In this document: piece by piece, positions 1 to 7,395 of the stretch
How positions within the stretch are numbered: position 1 is the stretch's first letter
How the letters are laid out: every line of letters begins with the position of its first letter
Source of the DNA: Sphingobacterium detergens
GTDB lineage: Bacteria; Bacteroidota; Bacteroidia; Sphingobacteriales; Sphingobacteriaceae
Direction of reading: 5' to 3'
Length of the DNA: 64,000 bases
Assembly: GCF_003610355.1 (NCBI RefSeq)
Contig: NZ_RAPY01000006.1
Span: forward strand, 248,001-312,000
Translations under genes and position numbers: made by a program
The notes under the pieces: model-generated
Databases searched by the model: none
What the model was told of the DNA's origin: nothing
The model's input: the letters and a program-made list of their open reading frames with translations, nothing else

Positions 1-2194
1 CAATTGGTGTATTTGTTTCAATGACGGGTAATTCTGATATTTTCTCGCCTTGAGCTTCCGCTTCTAATGGTAAACTAAAAATGAACACGCTACCCTCGCC
101 AACTTTGCTATTTAATGTGATTCTTCCCTTTAATAGACTCGCTATCTCACGACATATAGACAGACCAAGTCCTGTACCGCCATATTTGCGGCTTGTGGAA
201 CCATCTTCCTGCTTGAAGGCGTCGAAGATGAGTTCTTGTTTTTCTGGAGCGATCCCTATGCCATTATCTTGGACTGTAAAATATATGGTTCCATCTTCGA
301 CATTTATCTTGAGCGATACGGTCCCATTTTCACCAGTAAATTTAAAAGCATTCGACAATAAATTTTTTAAAACCTGTTGTATACGATGCTCGTCACCAAT
401 AAAATCCTGCGGTGTATCGCCATCAATTTCGACATTGAATTTGATAATCTTTGATTCAGCGGTATCAAGAAAAAAGTCTTTAATATAATTGACTAGATAA
501 TTCGTGTTGATATGCTCTTTTTGAACTTCGACTTTTCCAGATTCTATTTTTGCTAAATCCAACAACTCGTTGATCAAGTGAAGCAGGTCCGAACCCGCAC
601 TATGGATGACGGAGGCATACTTTATCTGATCGTCATTCAGGTTTTCCTTTTTGTTGTCCTGCAACAATTTGGCAAGTATAAGAATACTGTTAAGTGGAGT
701 TCTTAATTCGTGACTCATATTTGCCATGAACTCAGATTTATACTTACTTGATAATTCAACTTCTTCTATTTTCTGGGCGATTGCCTGTCTTGCTTTCTCT
801 AGATCTTCATTTTGAGCAAGGAGTAATTTTGCCTTCTCATCCAATTCATTGTTGGTCTGGATAAGTTCTTCCTGTTGTACCCGTAGCTCTTCTTCTGAGG
901 CTTCCAGCAAATGGGTTTTGTGGATTAATTCTTCGTTGGTCGTTCTTAGTTCTTCCTGCTGTGCCTCCAGTTCCTCAGTTTGCTGTTGAAGTTCCTCATA
1001 AAGATCGGCGAGTTTGCCGTGCGTCTGCGCAACTTTAAGAATGATAGCGATGTTACCCTTTACTTTATCCAAGAAATTGAATCTTAACTGCTCCTCTTTT
1101 TCATTTACCAGCGGGCAGCAGATTTCCATCAACCCTACGCAATGATTTTCATAGGCAAATGGAATAATGTAAATTTCAGTCTCGATCCTATTGGATAAAG
1201 AAGTCTCTAAAACGAGATGAGCGTGATCAATATCCTTGATTTTAACAACGACATGTTTATTGGCTACTTCGCCTAAAATACCATCATTTTCCTTAATGCT
1301 CTTTTTTACCTGTTGTGTGGAAGCGATCCCTATTTTATGGCATAATTGATACTCCTGATAGGTATCATCAAAAATATAAACTGTACCTCCCAATGCTTTC
1401 GTCATATCCGTAATAGCATTTAGGCTGATCTCTGCTATTTTTTTATCGCTATAATCACCACGTAGCTGTTCATCAATATGGTTTATCGCATTTAAAATCC
1501 AGTTATCATTATTGGTCTGATCTTGCAGGAGTTGGAGACGGTTGTTTGATTCTTGCTGGCTTTTAACTGTTGACCTTAATATTTTTGAAATCGAGAAAAT
1601 TTTAGCTAGAATATAGAAAAATCCACTTAAACCGATCGCAATGAAGAGATAAGTAATGTTTTGTGCGAGCTGAAGATCGTTTCTGGACTTTTCCAGTCGA
1701 CTTGCTCTTTGATCGAGCAGATCCCTGGATAATATATCGATCTGATTGAAAATAGCTATTTTTTGTTCGTGGATGTAGGGTGGTAAAGTGCCGTTGTTAG
1801 TTTTGGCGTAGGCTATATCTTTATCAAAATCATAGAAAAGGGCAATTTCTTTGCGCATAGTTTCGATCGCATGCGGTGAAACTGTATAGAAATCATCCAC
1901 TTTACTAATAGCTCTCAATGACTCGTCTGCCTTTTTTCGTCCGAGCTGATATGGAATAAATAATGCTGGGTCTCTTTTTGTGAAATAATGAAGTTTAACA
2001 TCATTGATCTCATCTATGTTTGATCTAATTTCATTGATAACATTAAACCTATTTTCGGCTATATGAACGATATTACGCTCGTTATCCAGAATATGATGCA
2101 AAGAGATAAAAAAGTATAGGGCAGAAATAAAAATAAGCAAAAAAGAAATTATCACGCCTATGGTAATTTGCTTTCTATAGTTTTCTTGATCCAT
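1..2194 (-). CDS. Sensor histidine kinase with GAF domain (3' end outside window)
   Basis: The open frame starts at the ATG at 2194 and leaves the window at position 1, so about 731 residues are visible. A first membrane helix lies at about residues 10-30 and a second at about 177-195, enclosing a sensor region of roughly 145 residues. A GAF-like segment follows (about 236-385), then a long Glu/Gln-rich coiled coil (about 385-490), a HisKA motif SHELRTPLN with the phospho-accepting His near 495, and an ATPase domain with NLLSNAFKF, DNGIGI and GGTGLGL. It should autophosphorylate in response to an unknown signal. The part beyond the edge could add receiver domains, which is common for kinases of this build. 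The signal and partner regulator cannot be told from this sequence. Confidence 0.93.
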   Translation of the reverse strand, partial: MDQENYRKQITIGVIISFLLIFISALYFFISLHHILDNERNIVHIAENRFNVINEIRSNIDEINDVKLHYFTKRDPALFIPYQLGRKKADESLRAISKVDDFYTVSPHAIETMRKEIALFYDFDKDIAYAKTNNGTLPPYIHEQKIAIFNQIDILSRDLLDQRASRLEKSRNDLQLAQNITYLFIAIGLSGFFYILAKIFSISKILRSTVKSQQESNNRLQLLQDQTNNDNWILNAINHIDEQLRGDYSDKKIAEISLNAITDMTKALGGTVYIFDDTYQEYQLCHKIGIASTQQVKKSIKENDGILGEVANKHVVVKIKDIDHAHLVLETSLSNRIETEIYIIPFAYENHCVGLMEICCPLVNEKEEQLRFNFLDKVKGNIAIILKVAQTHGKLADLYEELQQQTEELEAQQEELRTTNEELIHKTHLLEASEEELRVQQEELIQTNNELDEKAKLLLAQNEDLEKARQAIAQKIEEVELSSKYKSEFMANMSHELRTPLNSILILAKLLQDNKKENLNDDQIKYASVIHSAGSDLLHLINELLDLAKIESGKVEVQKEHINTNYLVNYIKDFFLDTAESKIIKFNVEIDGDTPQDFIGDEHRIQQVLKNLLSNAFKFTGENGTVSLKINVEDGTIYFTVQDNGIGIAPEKQELIFDAFKQEDGSTSRKYGGTGLGLSICREIASLLKGRITLNSKVGEGSVFIFSLPLEAEAQGEKISELPVIETNTPI

Positions 2195-2383
2195 GCGAGA
2201 ATGAGTTTAATGAATTTTGGTCGCCCAACTATCGTTCATTTTTCTGTAGGTAGTTTTCCTGATATTACCTGGGGAAAAAAAGATATATGTAAAATAACAA
2301 AAAAACTTGCTATTCCTAAAATAGTCGCAAATACGAATAGATACAATATTGTAAATAAGGGAAGAAAAAGTCCTAATAAAACA

Positions 2384-2410
2384 AAACCCTGATGATGGGC
2401 ACCAGGGTTT
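2384..2410 (-). terminator. Hairpin, candidate terminator of a minus-strand small transcript
   Basis: An 8-bp perfect stem (2384-2391 with 2403-2410) encloses an 11-nt loop. On the minus strand it is followed by TGTTTTATTA, which resembles a terminator tail. On the plus strand it is followed by GTTACTAACC, which does not. Confidence 0.5.
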
Positions 2411-2522
2411 GTTACTAACCAATTATAAACCTAAATTATGAAAAGACTTTTTAAGGGCGACCAAACTAAATTAGTTGCCGTGTTTTTTGCTCTGAAAAAC
2501 TAAGTTGATTGTTTTTTTAATC

Positions 2523-2576
2523 TTATGCAGCTTTTAGCAGAATTACCTGTTTCAATAGCGCTGTTAGTGTTTTCAT
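2523..2576 (-). CDS. Possible 17-residue leader peptide
   Basis: The ORF reads MKTLTALLKQVILLKAA and lies about 28 nt downstream of a good promoter at 2604-2636 and upstream of the hairpin at 2384-2410. That order (promoter, short ORF, hairpin) resembles a leader/attenuator unit. The peptide is rich in Leu, Ile and Val, but no amino-acid biosynthesis gene follows; the next minus-strand gene is the histidine kinase. It could equally be chance within a small RNA. Confidence 0.3.
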   Translation of the reverse strand: MKTLTALLKQVILLKAA

Positions 2577-2603
2577 AGCGAGATAACCTTTAATTATCTT
2601 CTA

Positions 2604-2636
2604 CAAAGATACGGTAAATATCAGGTTCCATCCAAA
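2604..2636 (-). promoter_or_regulatory. Bacteroidota-type promoter, minus strand
   Basis: Read on the minus strand, TTTG (2636-2633) is followed after 21 nt by TATCTTTG (2611-2604). This fits the Bacteroidota consensus of a -33 TTG element and a -7 TAnnTTTG element. Confidence 0.6.
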
Positions 2637-2794
2637 TGTTTTTTATAATAAGTTGCTAATACAACTATGTTGTGACAAATAAATGATATTTTGGCTTATT
2701 TGAATAATTTACTGACAGAAATGCGGTAAATAAGACGATATAGCGTAATCGTATATTTAACTGAAATGCCTTATTTTTACAAAAATATATTTCG

Positions 2795-3313
2795 ATGGTA
2801 CTGACTGAATTTAAAACGATAAAAGGATTTGTATTGGATGTGGATGGGGTATTGACAGATGGAACTGTACAAGTCAACGAGAGGGGAGAACAGCTGCGAA
2901 CTTTTAATATCAAAGATGGATATGCGATGCAATTGGCTATAAAAAAGGGCTATCCAATTTTTGTCATTACTGGTGGAGCTTCAAAAGGGGTGGAACTGCG
3001 TCTACAAGGGTTAGGGGTTAAAGAAATTCACTCCCGTGTCTCAGATAAACTTTCGCTATTGAAAGCATTGGCTAACGCATATAATCTTGGACTTGATCAA
3101 TTGATGTATATCGGGGATGATATTCCTGATTTTAGTTGCATGCGATCTGTCGGTTTGGCTGTGTCGCCGGCAGATGCTGTGGAGGAGATCAAGAAGATAT
3201 CGCATTACATTTCTGGTTTTAATGGTGGAAAGGGAGTTGTACGGGAACTGATCGAAAAGGTACTTAAAGTACAGGGGAATTGGTACGAGGATGAAACGAT
3301 AAAAAGCATTTAA
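2795..3313 (+). CDS. kdsC: KdsC-type HAD phosphatase (KDO 8-phosphate phosphatase)
   Basis: This 172-residue protein has the length and motifs of single-domain C0-type HAD phosphatases: DVDGVLTDG (D15, D17), ITGG with T59, K85 in VSDK, and IGDD with D108/D109. KdsC removes phosphate from 3-deoxy-D-manno-octulosonate 8-phosphate during synthesis of the lipid A inner core sugar, in the cytoplasm. Its stop overlaps the maf start by one base (TAATG), so the two are translationally coupled. A related nucleotidase activity cannot be excluded from sequence alone, but the absence of a cap domain and the motif set favour KdsC. Confidence 0.88.
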   Translation: MVLTEFKTIKGFVLDVDGVLTDGTVQVNERGEQLRTFNIKDGYAMQLAIKKGYPIFVITGGASKGVELRLQGLGVKEIHSRVSDKLSLLKALANAYNLGLDQLMYIGDDIPDFSCMRSVGLAVSPADAVEEIKKISHYISGFNGGKGVVRELIEKVLKVQGNWYEDETIKSI

Positions 3314-3894
3314 TGATGTTAGAAAATTTAAAGAATAAAACGGTTATCTTGGGTTCTCAATCGCCTAGACGGAAACAGTTATTATCGGGATTAGGAATCG
3401 AGTTTGAGGTAGAAGTTCGGGAGACTGATGAATATGTTGATCCGAATCTTTCTGCCATTGAGGCTGTCCGTCAGATCGCATTGCAAAAAGTGAAAGCTTT
3501 TGCGGATAAATCGGACTGTTTGGTTATCTGTGCCGATACCGTTGTTGTTTCGACAGCGGGTGAGATTTTGGGAAAACCAAAGACTGCGGCTGAAGCCATA
3601 CAGACTTTAGAAAATTTATCTGGAAAGAAGCATTTGGTCATCACTGCTGTCGCAACACAGTGGCAAGGTATTGTACATTCCTTTGTGGAAACGACAACAG
3701 TCTATTTCCATGTCTTGGATCGGGATGAGATAGATTATTATGTTACTAGTTTTTCGCCACTTGATAAAGCTGGATCCTATGGTATTCAGGAATGGATCGG
3801 TTTAATTGGCATTGAGAAGATAGAAGGTGAGTATAATAATGTGGTCGGGCTACCGACAGCACGGTTATATCAGGAATTGAAAAACTTAATATAA
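3313..3894 (+). CDS. maf: Maf-family nucleotide pyrophosphatase
   Basis: The 193-residue protein has the Maf signatures SQSPRR (15-20), the catalytic-type Asp in CADTVV (D75), KAGSYGIQ, and VVGLP near the C-terminus. Maf proteins hydrolyse non-canonical or house-cleaning NTPs; those with this arrangement are usually dTTP/UTP pyrophosphatases (YhdE type), which is an inference here. Two adjacent ATGs (3313 and 3316) could start it. The gene ends just before a bidirectional terminator. Confidence 0.9.
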   Translation: MMLENLKNKTVILGSQSPRRKQLLSGLGIEFEVEVRETDEYVDPNLSAIEAVRQIALQKVKAFADKSDCLVICADTVVVSTAGEILGKPKTAAEAIQTLENLSGKKHLVITAVATQWQGIVHSFVETTTVYFHVLDRDEIDYYVTSFSPLDKAGSYGIQEWIGLIGIEKIEGEYNNVVGLPTARLYQELKNLI

Positions 3895-3919
3895 AAAAAG
3901 CGGCTTAGCCGCTTTTTTT
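3893..3919. terminator. Bidirectional intrinsic terminator
   Basis: A 12-bp perfect stem with a 3-nt loop carries A-run and T-run flanks on both sides. It lies between the convergent maf (+) and TonB receptor (-) genes. Confidence 0.85.
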
Positions 3920-3933
3920 ATATTAACTCAGTA

Positions 3934-6522
3934 CTATTTTATGAAATAACGTACCCCTGTATAAAACATCCGTCCTGTTAAAGGGCCCCATAACATGGAG
4001 GTATCAAAGTGATTTCCGAAAGGTTGATCCGCTGCAAGAATCGGTGTTTTCTGGAAATAGTTTGAAAGATTTTCACCCCCTAAATAAACGGTGAAGTTTT
4101 TGTCCTTTCCGAATGTTTTGCTGATCTGCGCGTTCATCGTAGCATACGTTTTTGATTCGGTTGGCATCTGGTATTCAACGGGGTTGTCCATGGTTGAAGG
4201 TATACGTTTTGGTCCAACAACGTTTAACGTATAATCTAGGCTCCATCCGGAATGATGATTATAGGCTAAATTGACAAAACCACGGTGTTTAGCTAACAAG
4301 GGTTTGGTTTTTCTTCCGCTCTGAAAATCGGTCTGTACATCCAATAGACGGTAAGCTAATCTCGTTTCAAAATGTGGGGCAGGCATAAACCTAAATTCTG
4401 TTTGCAAACTGTTTGAAAATGATTTTCCTGTTAAGTTGTAAAAACTGATTTCTCTTGGATTCTCATAGTCGACCACGACCTGATTGGAAAAGCTGTTATG
4501 GAAAAATTCAACCGAGGCAGAAGCTTCTCTTCCAAATATGCGCATGTTTTGATCCACCGCAATTCCTGTGTTCCAGGAAACTTCTGGTTGTAAGCCATAG
4601 GCTTTATTATAAATATCCTGGGACTGAATGATCAGTCTTCTACTACTGGCCAAAACGGCTGTATTTTCCGCAAAGATATTTGCTGTACGCTGACCTCTTC
4701 CTGAGCTTGCACGGAATGTAGTTCCAGCAATAGGAGCATAGCGTAAATTTAACCGTGGTGTTGTAAACCATCCGTACAAAGAGTTGTAATCTTGACGTAG
4801 ACCCACTACTGCATCAAATTTTTCGGATGGACTGAAGGTATATTCTGCAAATACACCTGAAACGACTTCTTTACGTTTGAAATTTTGATCTGTTAAATAC
4901 CATTCATCGTAGTTATCGTAATTGATAGAGGCACCTACACGATATTTATGGGCTACAGTACCTATGATATCCTGGAACAATAGGTTTGCGTAACCATTCT
5001 GTTGCTCAGAATTATAGTTTTTTAACCCGAAATAGCTTTTTTGATTGTAGTTGGAGCCGGCTAATTGCAAGCCAATACTGCGGTGTTTGTTTTCCGGAAA
5101 TACATAACCGATTTTAGCAAAACCTTCAACACGTTCGATGTCAAAACCAAGACCATAACGATTCGTAGTGCCCTTATCTGTTTTTTTGTTAAAATCTATT
5201 TGCCCACCAGTACGATCATCATTTAAATACTTCACGCCAAATTGTACCATTAGACCTTTACCATTCTCATACAACCAACGGTTTACTCCGGAGAAAAGGT
5301 TACCAACTGGGACGTCCCTAAATCCATTGTGGCTAAAATTCATGGATTTATTGTACATAAAGTTGTCGTGCAATAATACTGATGTCGACCAATGTTGACC
5401 TAATTTTTGTGAAAGATTCAAATTCACATCGGTTCGTCCCATGTTATTGGCGTAAGCATTAAAAAACAGCCTTTCGGAGTTTTGAGGTTTTTTCAGTTCA
5501 ACGTTGATCTGACCGGCCATACTTTCATATCCATTAGCTACAGAACCAACTCCTTTGGCAATTTGAATAGATTCGATCCAAGTACCAGCAATGGAATTTA
5601 GTCCTAGAGGTGACGCCAAACCACGCGGTCCCGGTAAGTTTTCTACAGTCAATTGGGTATAAATACCACTTAAGCCAAGCATCTGAATCTGTTTACTACC
5701 AGTTACAGCATCAGCACTGATCACATCCACTGAAGCGTTGGTCTCAAAGCTTTCACTTAAATCACAGCAGGCAGCTTTAAATAATTCTTTCCCTGTCAGT
5801 ACCTCCAGTCTTGCAGGTGTCATACGATCAATATAAGTGGATTTACGTGTTCCTTTAACTTCGACCTCCATCAGTACATTACCTTTGGCTGTAATCATGA
5901 CGACCTCGTGTAAGTCTTTAATGGTAATCGTATCGGATTTCATCCCAACGTAACTAACAACAAGCTTGTCAAAACCTTCTTTGTGTTCTAACTTAAATAC
6001 ACCATTCTCATTACTTCGGGTGTTTCTGCTTGGCAAATTCGCCCAATGTAAATTAGCTCCAACAATAGGTTTTAGATCACCTTTTTCATTCTCTTCGACA
6101 ACAACACCTGTCACGGCATGTGGATGATTATGATGTCCAGCTTCGGTAGGTACTGCCTTTTTTTCGGGAACTTGTCCGTTTTCCAATCTGGGATACATAC
6201 AACATTCATGAAGCTTTGCATAGGATTCGTCACTTGCAATCAGATTGTCTACATCGTGTCCGACTTGGGCAATATTCTTTTTTATTGTTTCCAGTTCAAC
6301 TTTTTGTGCATTGTATTTAAGATGTAGCAAATTATCACTCGCGTTCCACACAGCGCTTTCGACACCTTGTAATTTTGCAGCAGTCTCAATCCTTTTTTTA
6401 CACATCGCACAGTTACCAGCTACAGTAAGCGTTCTTGTGCTGTCGCTTTGTGCCTGCACAATTGCAAAGGAAAATAACAATAAAAGGGTTGTAGTATATA
6501 GTTGTTTTAAAATTTGATTCAT
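3934..6522 (-). CDS. TonB-dependent receptor with N-terminal heavy-metal-associated (HMA) domain
   Basis: The order in these 862 residues is: signal peptide (about 1-25, ending VQAQ), a heavy-metal-associated domain (about 28-95) with GNCAMC (C38, C41), a short linker with a second Cys pair (HECC, near 107), a carboxypeptidase-regulatory-like domain (about 136-215), a TonB plug beginning with the TYIDRMTPARLEV region, and a 22-strand-type barrel ending in YFIK. The HMA fold binds Cu(I), Zn or similar ions in copper chaperones and P-type ATPases; placing it at the periplasmic start of an outer-membrane receptor suggests handling of a metal or metallophore. A Cys/His-rich secreted protein lies directly upstream on the same strand. 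Which metal is involved, and in which direction, is not shown by the sequence. Confidence 0.85.
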   Translation of the reverse strand: MNQILKQLYTTTLLLLFSFAIVQAQSDSTRTLTVAGNCAMCKKRIETAAKLQGVESAVWNASDNLLHLKYNAQKVELETIKKNIAQVGHDVDNLIASDESYAKLHECCMYPRLENGQVPEKKAVPTEAGHHNHPHAVTGVVVEENEKGDLKPIVGANLHWANLPSRNTRSNENGVFKLEHKEGFDKLVVSYVGMKSDTITIKDLHEVVMITAKGNVLMEVEVKGTRKSTYIDRMTPARLEVLTGKELFKAACCDLSESFETNASVDVISADAVTGSKQIQMLGLSGIYTQLTVENLPGPRGLASPLGLNSIAGTWIESIQIAKGVGSVANGYESMAGQINVELKKPQNSERLFFNAYANNMGRTDVNLNLSQKLGQHWSTSVLLHDNFMYNKSMNFSHNGFRDVPVGNLFSGVNRWLYENGKGLMVQFGVKYLNDDRTGGQIDFNKKTDKGTTNRYGLGFDIERVEGFAKIGYVFPENKHRSIGLQLAGSNYNQKSYFGLKNYNSEQQNGYANLLFQDIIGTVAHKYRVGASINYDNYDEWYLTDQNFKRKEVVSGVFAEYTFSPSEKFDAVVGLRQDYNSLYGWFTTPRLNLRYAPIAGTTFRASSGRGQRTANIFAENTAVLASSRRLIIQSQDIYNKAYGLQPEVSWNTGIAVDQNMRIFGREASASVEFFHNSFSNQVVVDYENPREISFYNLTGKSFSNSLQTEFRFMPAPHFETRLAYRLLDVQTDFQSGRKTKPLLAKHRGFVNLAYNHHSGWSLDYTLNVVGPKRIPSTMDNPVEYQMPTESKTYATMNAQISKTFGKDKNFTVYLGGENLSNYFQKTPILAADQPFGNHFDTSMLWGPLTGRMFYTGVRYFIK

Positions 6523-6570
6523 AGTTTTTTGATAATGTACGGCCTAAAAAAAACGTGCATAGCATGTAAG

Positions 6571-6591
6571 GTCGAAGGTAATATCTTCGAC
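6571..6591. promoter_or_regulatory. Inverted repeat upstream of the HMA-TonB receptor
   Basis: GTCGAAG (6571-6577) and CTTCGAC (6585-6591) form a perfect 7+7 repeat with a 7-nt spacer, about 50-70 bp before the receptor ATG. It could be an operator or a leader hairpin. No regulator gene lies next to it. Confidence 0.4.
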
Positions 6592-6625
6592 GTCTATTTT
6601 GATTAAAAATCAAAAAATTAGGAAA

Positions 6626-7045
6626 TCAAATTCTGAAACTCTGATTTAGAATAAATACAGAAGGACTATATCTCTTTAGGAAGGTGTTCTGATTTGTACT
6701 TAATTTGGATGAACTATCCTCATCTGACGAAAATTGATAGTAATTATGTATCCAGTGAAGGGTAATAATTGCAGGAGAAAAACTATTGAAATTGAGTGTC
6801 TGAGATAATCTGTTGAAATCATCTACTTTTTGGGCAGCGATGGTTACGTCCTTGCAACTACCTTCTTGATGGCAGTGGTTTTGATGTTTTTTTTGCGACT
6901 TGGCACACATCGGACAATGAGCCGTTTGGTTTTGGCTTAATGATACACTTTGTGCTTCTCCTTGACAGAAATGGAAATGTAGGGTTGCACCACTTGCTGC
7001 GAGCAAATAAAAAAATAAGCCGATAAACAATGCAATTTTCCTCAT
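6626..7045 (-). CDS. Cys/His-rich secreted small protein (HYC_CC_PP-like)
   Basis: I choose the ATG at 7045, giving 139 residues that start MRKIALFIGLFF, because a signal peptide begins there and the -7 promoter element lies only 5 nt upstream; the longer frame to 7132 would run through the promoter. Visible features are FHFCQGEA, HCPMCAKSQ, and a stretch with HQNHCHQEGSC, giving several Cys and His residues suited to metal binding. Small proteins of this pattern are common in Bacteroidota beside metal-related TonB receptors, and the downstream gene here is such a receptor. The family assignment is from memory of the pattern, and the biochemical role is unknown. Confidence 0.72.
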   Translation of the reverse strand: MRKIALFIGLFFYLLAASGATLHFHFCQGEAQSVSLSQNQTAHCPMCAKSQKKHQNHCHQEGSCKDVTIAAQKVDDFNRLSQTLNFNSFSPAIITLHWIHNYYQFSSDEDSSSKLSTNQNTFLKRYSPSVFILNQSFRI

Positions 7046-7050
7046 CCCGA

Positions 7051-7058
7051 CAAAAGTA
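7051..7058 (-). promoter_or_regulatory. -7 promoter element, apparently leaderless transcript
   Basis: TACTTTTG matches TAnnTTTG and ends 5 nt before the chosen ATG at 7045, so transcription should begin at or next to the start codon. No clear -33 TTG is visible. Confidence 0.5.
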
Positions 7059-7143
7059 GAGAAAATTTGTATTTTTTTTTTGTAATATTTTGGATAAATG
7101 TTATAACTTGTACATAAGAAATGAAAAACCAAAAATTACCGTT

Positions 7144-7263
7144 ATGATGTGTCTATTATTTATTAACTCCATCAGTTTATATTTATTAGCTGTTTTTTTG
7201 ATCGTTGGTGCAGTTTTACTGTATAAAGGATTCTACCACGTTATTCGTCGTATACAGGAATAA
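7144..7263 (+). CDS. Possible 39-residue single-helix membrane protein
   Basis: The ORF starts with two ATGs (7144, 7147) and encodes a hydrophobic helix (SLYLLAVFLIVGAVLLY) followed by a basic tail ending HVIRRIQE. That membrane-then-positive layout is typical of small membrane proteins. It runs divergent from the Cys/His-rich gene. No ribosome-binding site or homologue is recognised, so it may be chance. Confidence 0.35.
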   Translation: MMCLLFINSISLYLLAVFLIVGAVLLYKGFYHVIRRIQE

Positions 7264-7395
7264 TATCGAAAGGTATGGTTTGGCGTGTAATGATTTCTGA
7301 AAATAGAAGATTTCAGACGTATTGACTATTTGTTGCAAGAATCACAGATAGACGGGGCTATCTCTTTTCGAAAATAACCCCGTTTCAATTTTTTG

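Larger units (their letters stand above)
2195..2794. other. 600-bp intergenic region with no confident protein gene
   Basis: No long frame here looks coding. It holds a minus-strand promoter at 2604-2636, a 17-codon minus-strand ORF at 2523-2576, a 21-codon plus-strand ORF at 2438-2503, and a hairpin at 2384-2410. These may form a small RNA or leader unit pointing toward the histidine kinase. No clear promoter for kdsC stands out; an AT-rich stretch lies directly before its ATG. Confidence 0.6.

Noticed and set aside
2207..2422. 71-codon minus-strand ORF before the histidine kinase
   Set aside because: It runs through the hairpin at 2384-2410, has low-complexity aromatic content, and no family pattern.
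2438..2503. 21-codon plus-strand ORF (MKRLFKGDQTKLVAVFF...)
   Set aside because: Nothing follows it on the plus strand for 290 bp and the better promoter points the other way. Kept only as part of the region description.
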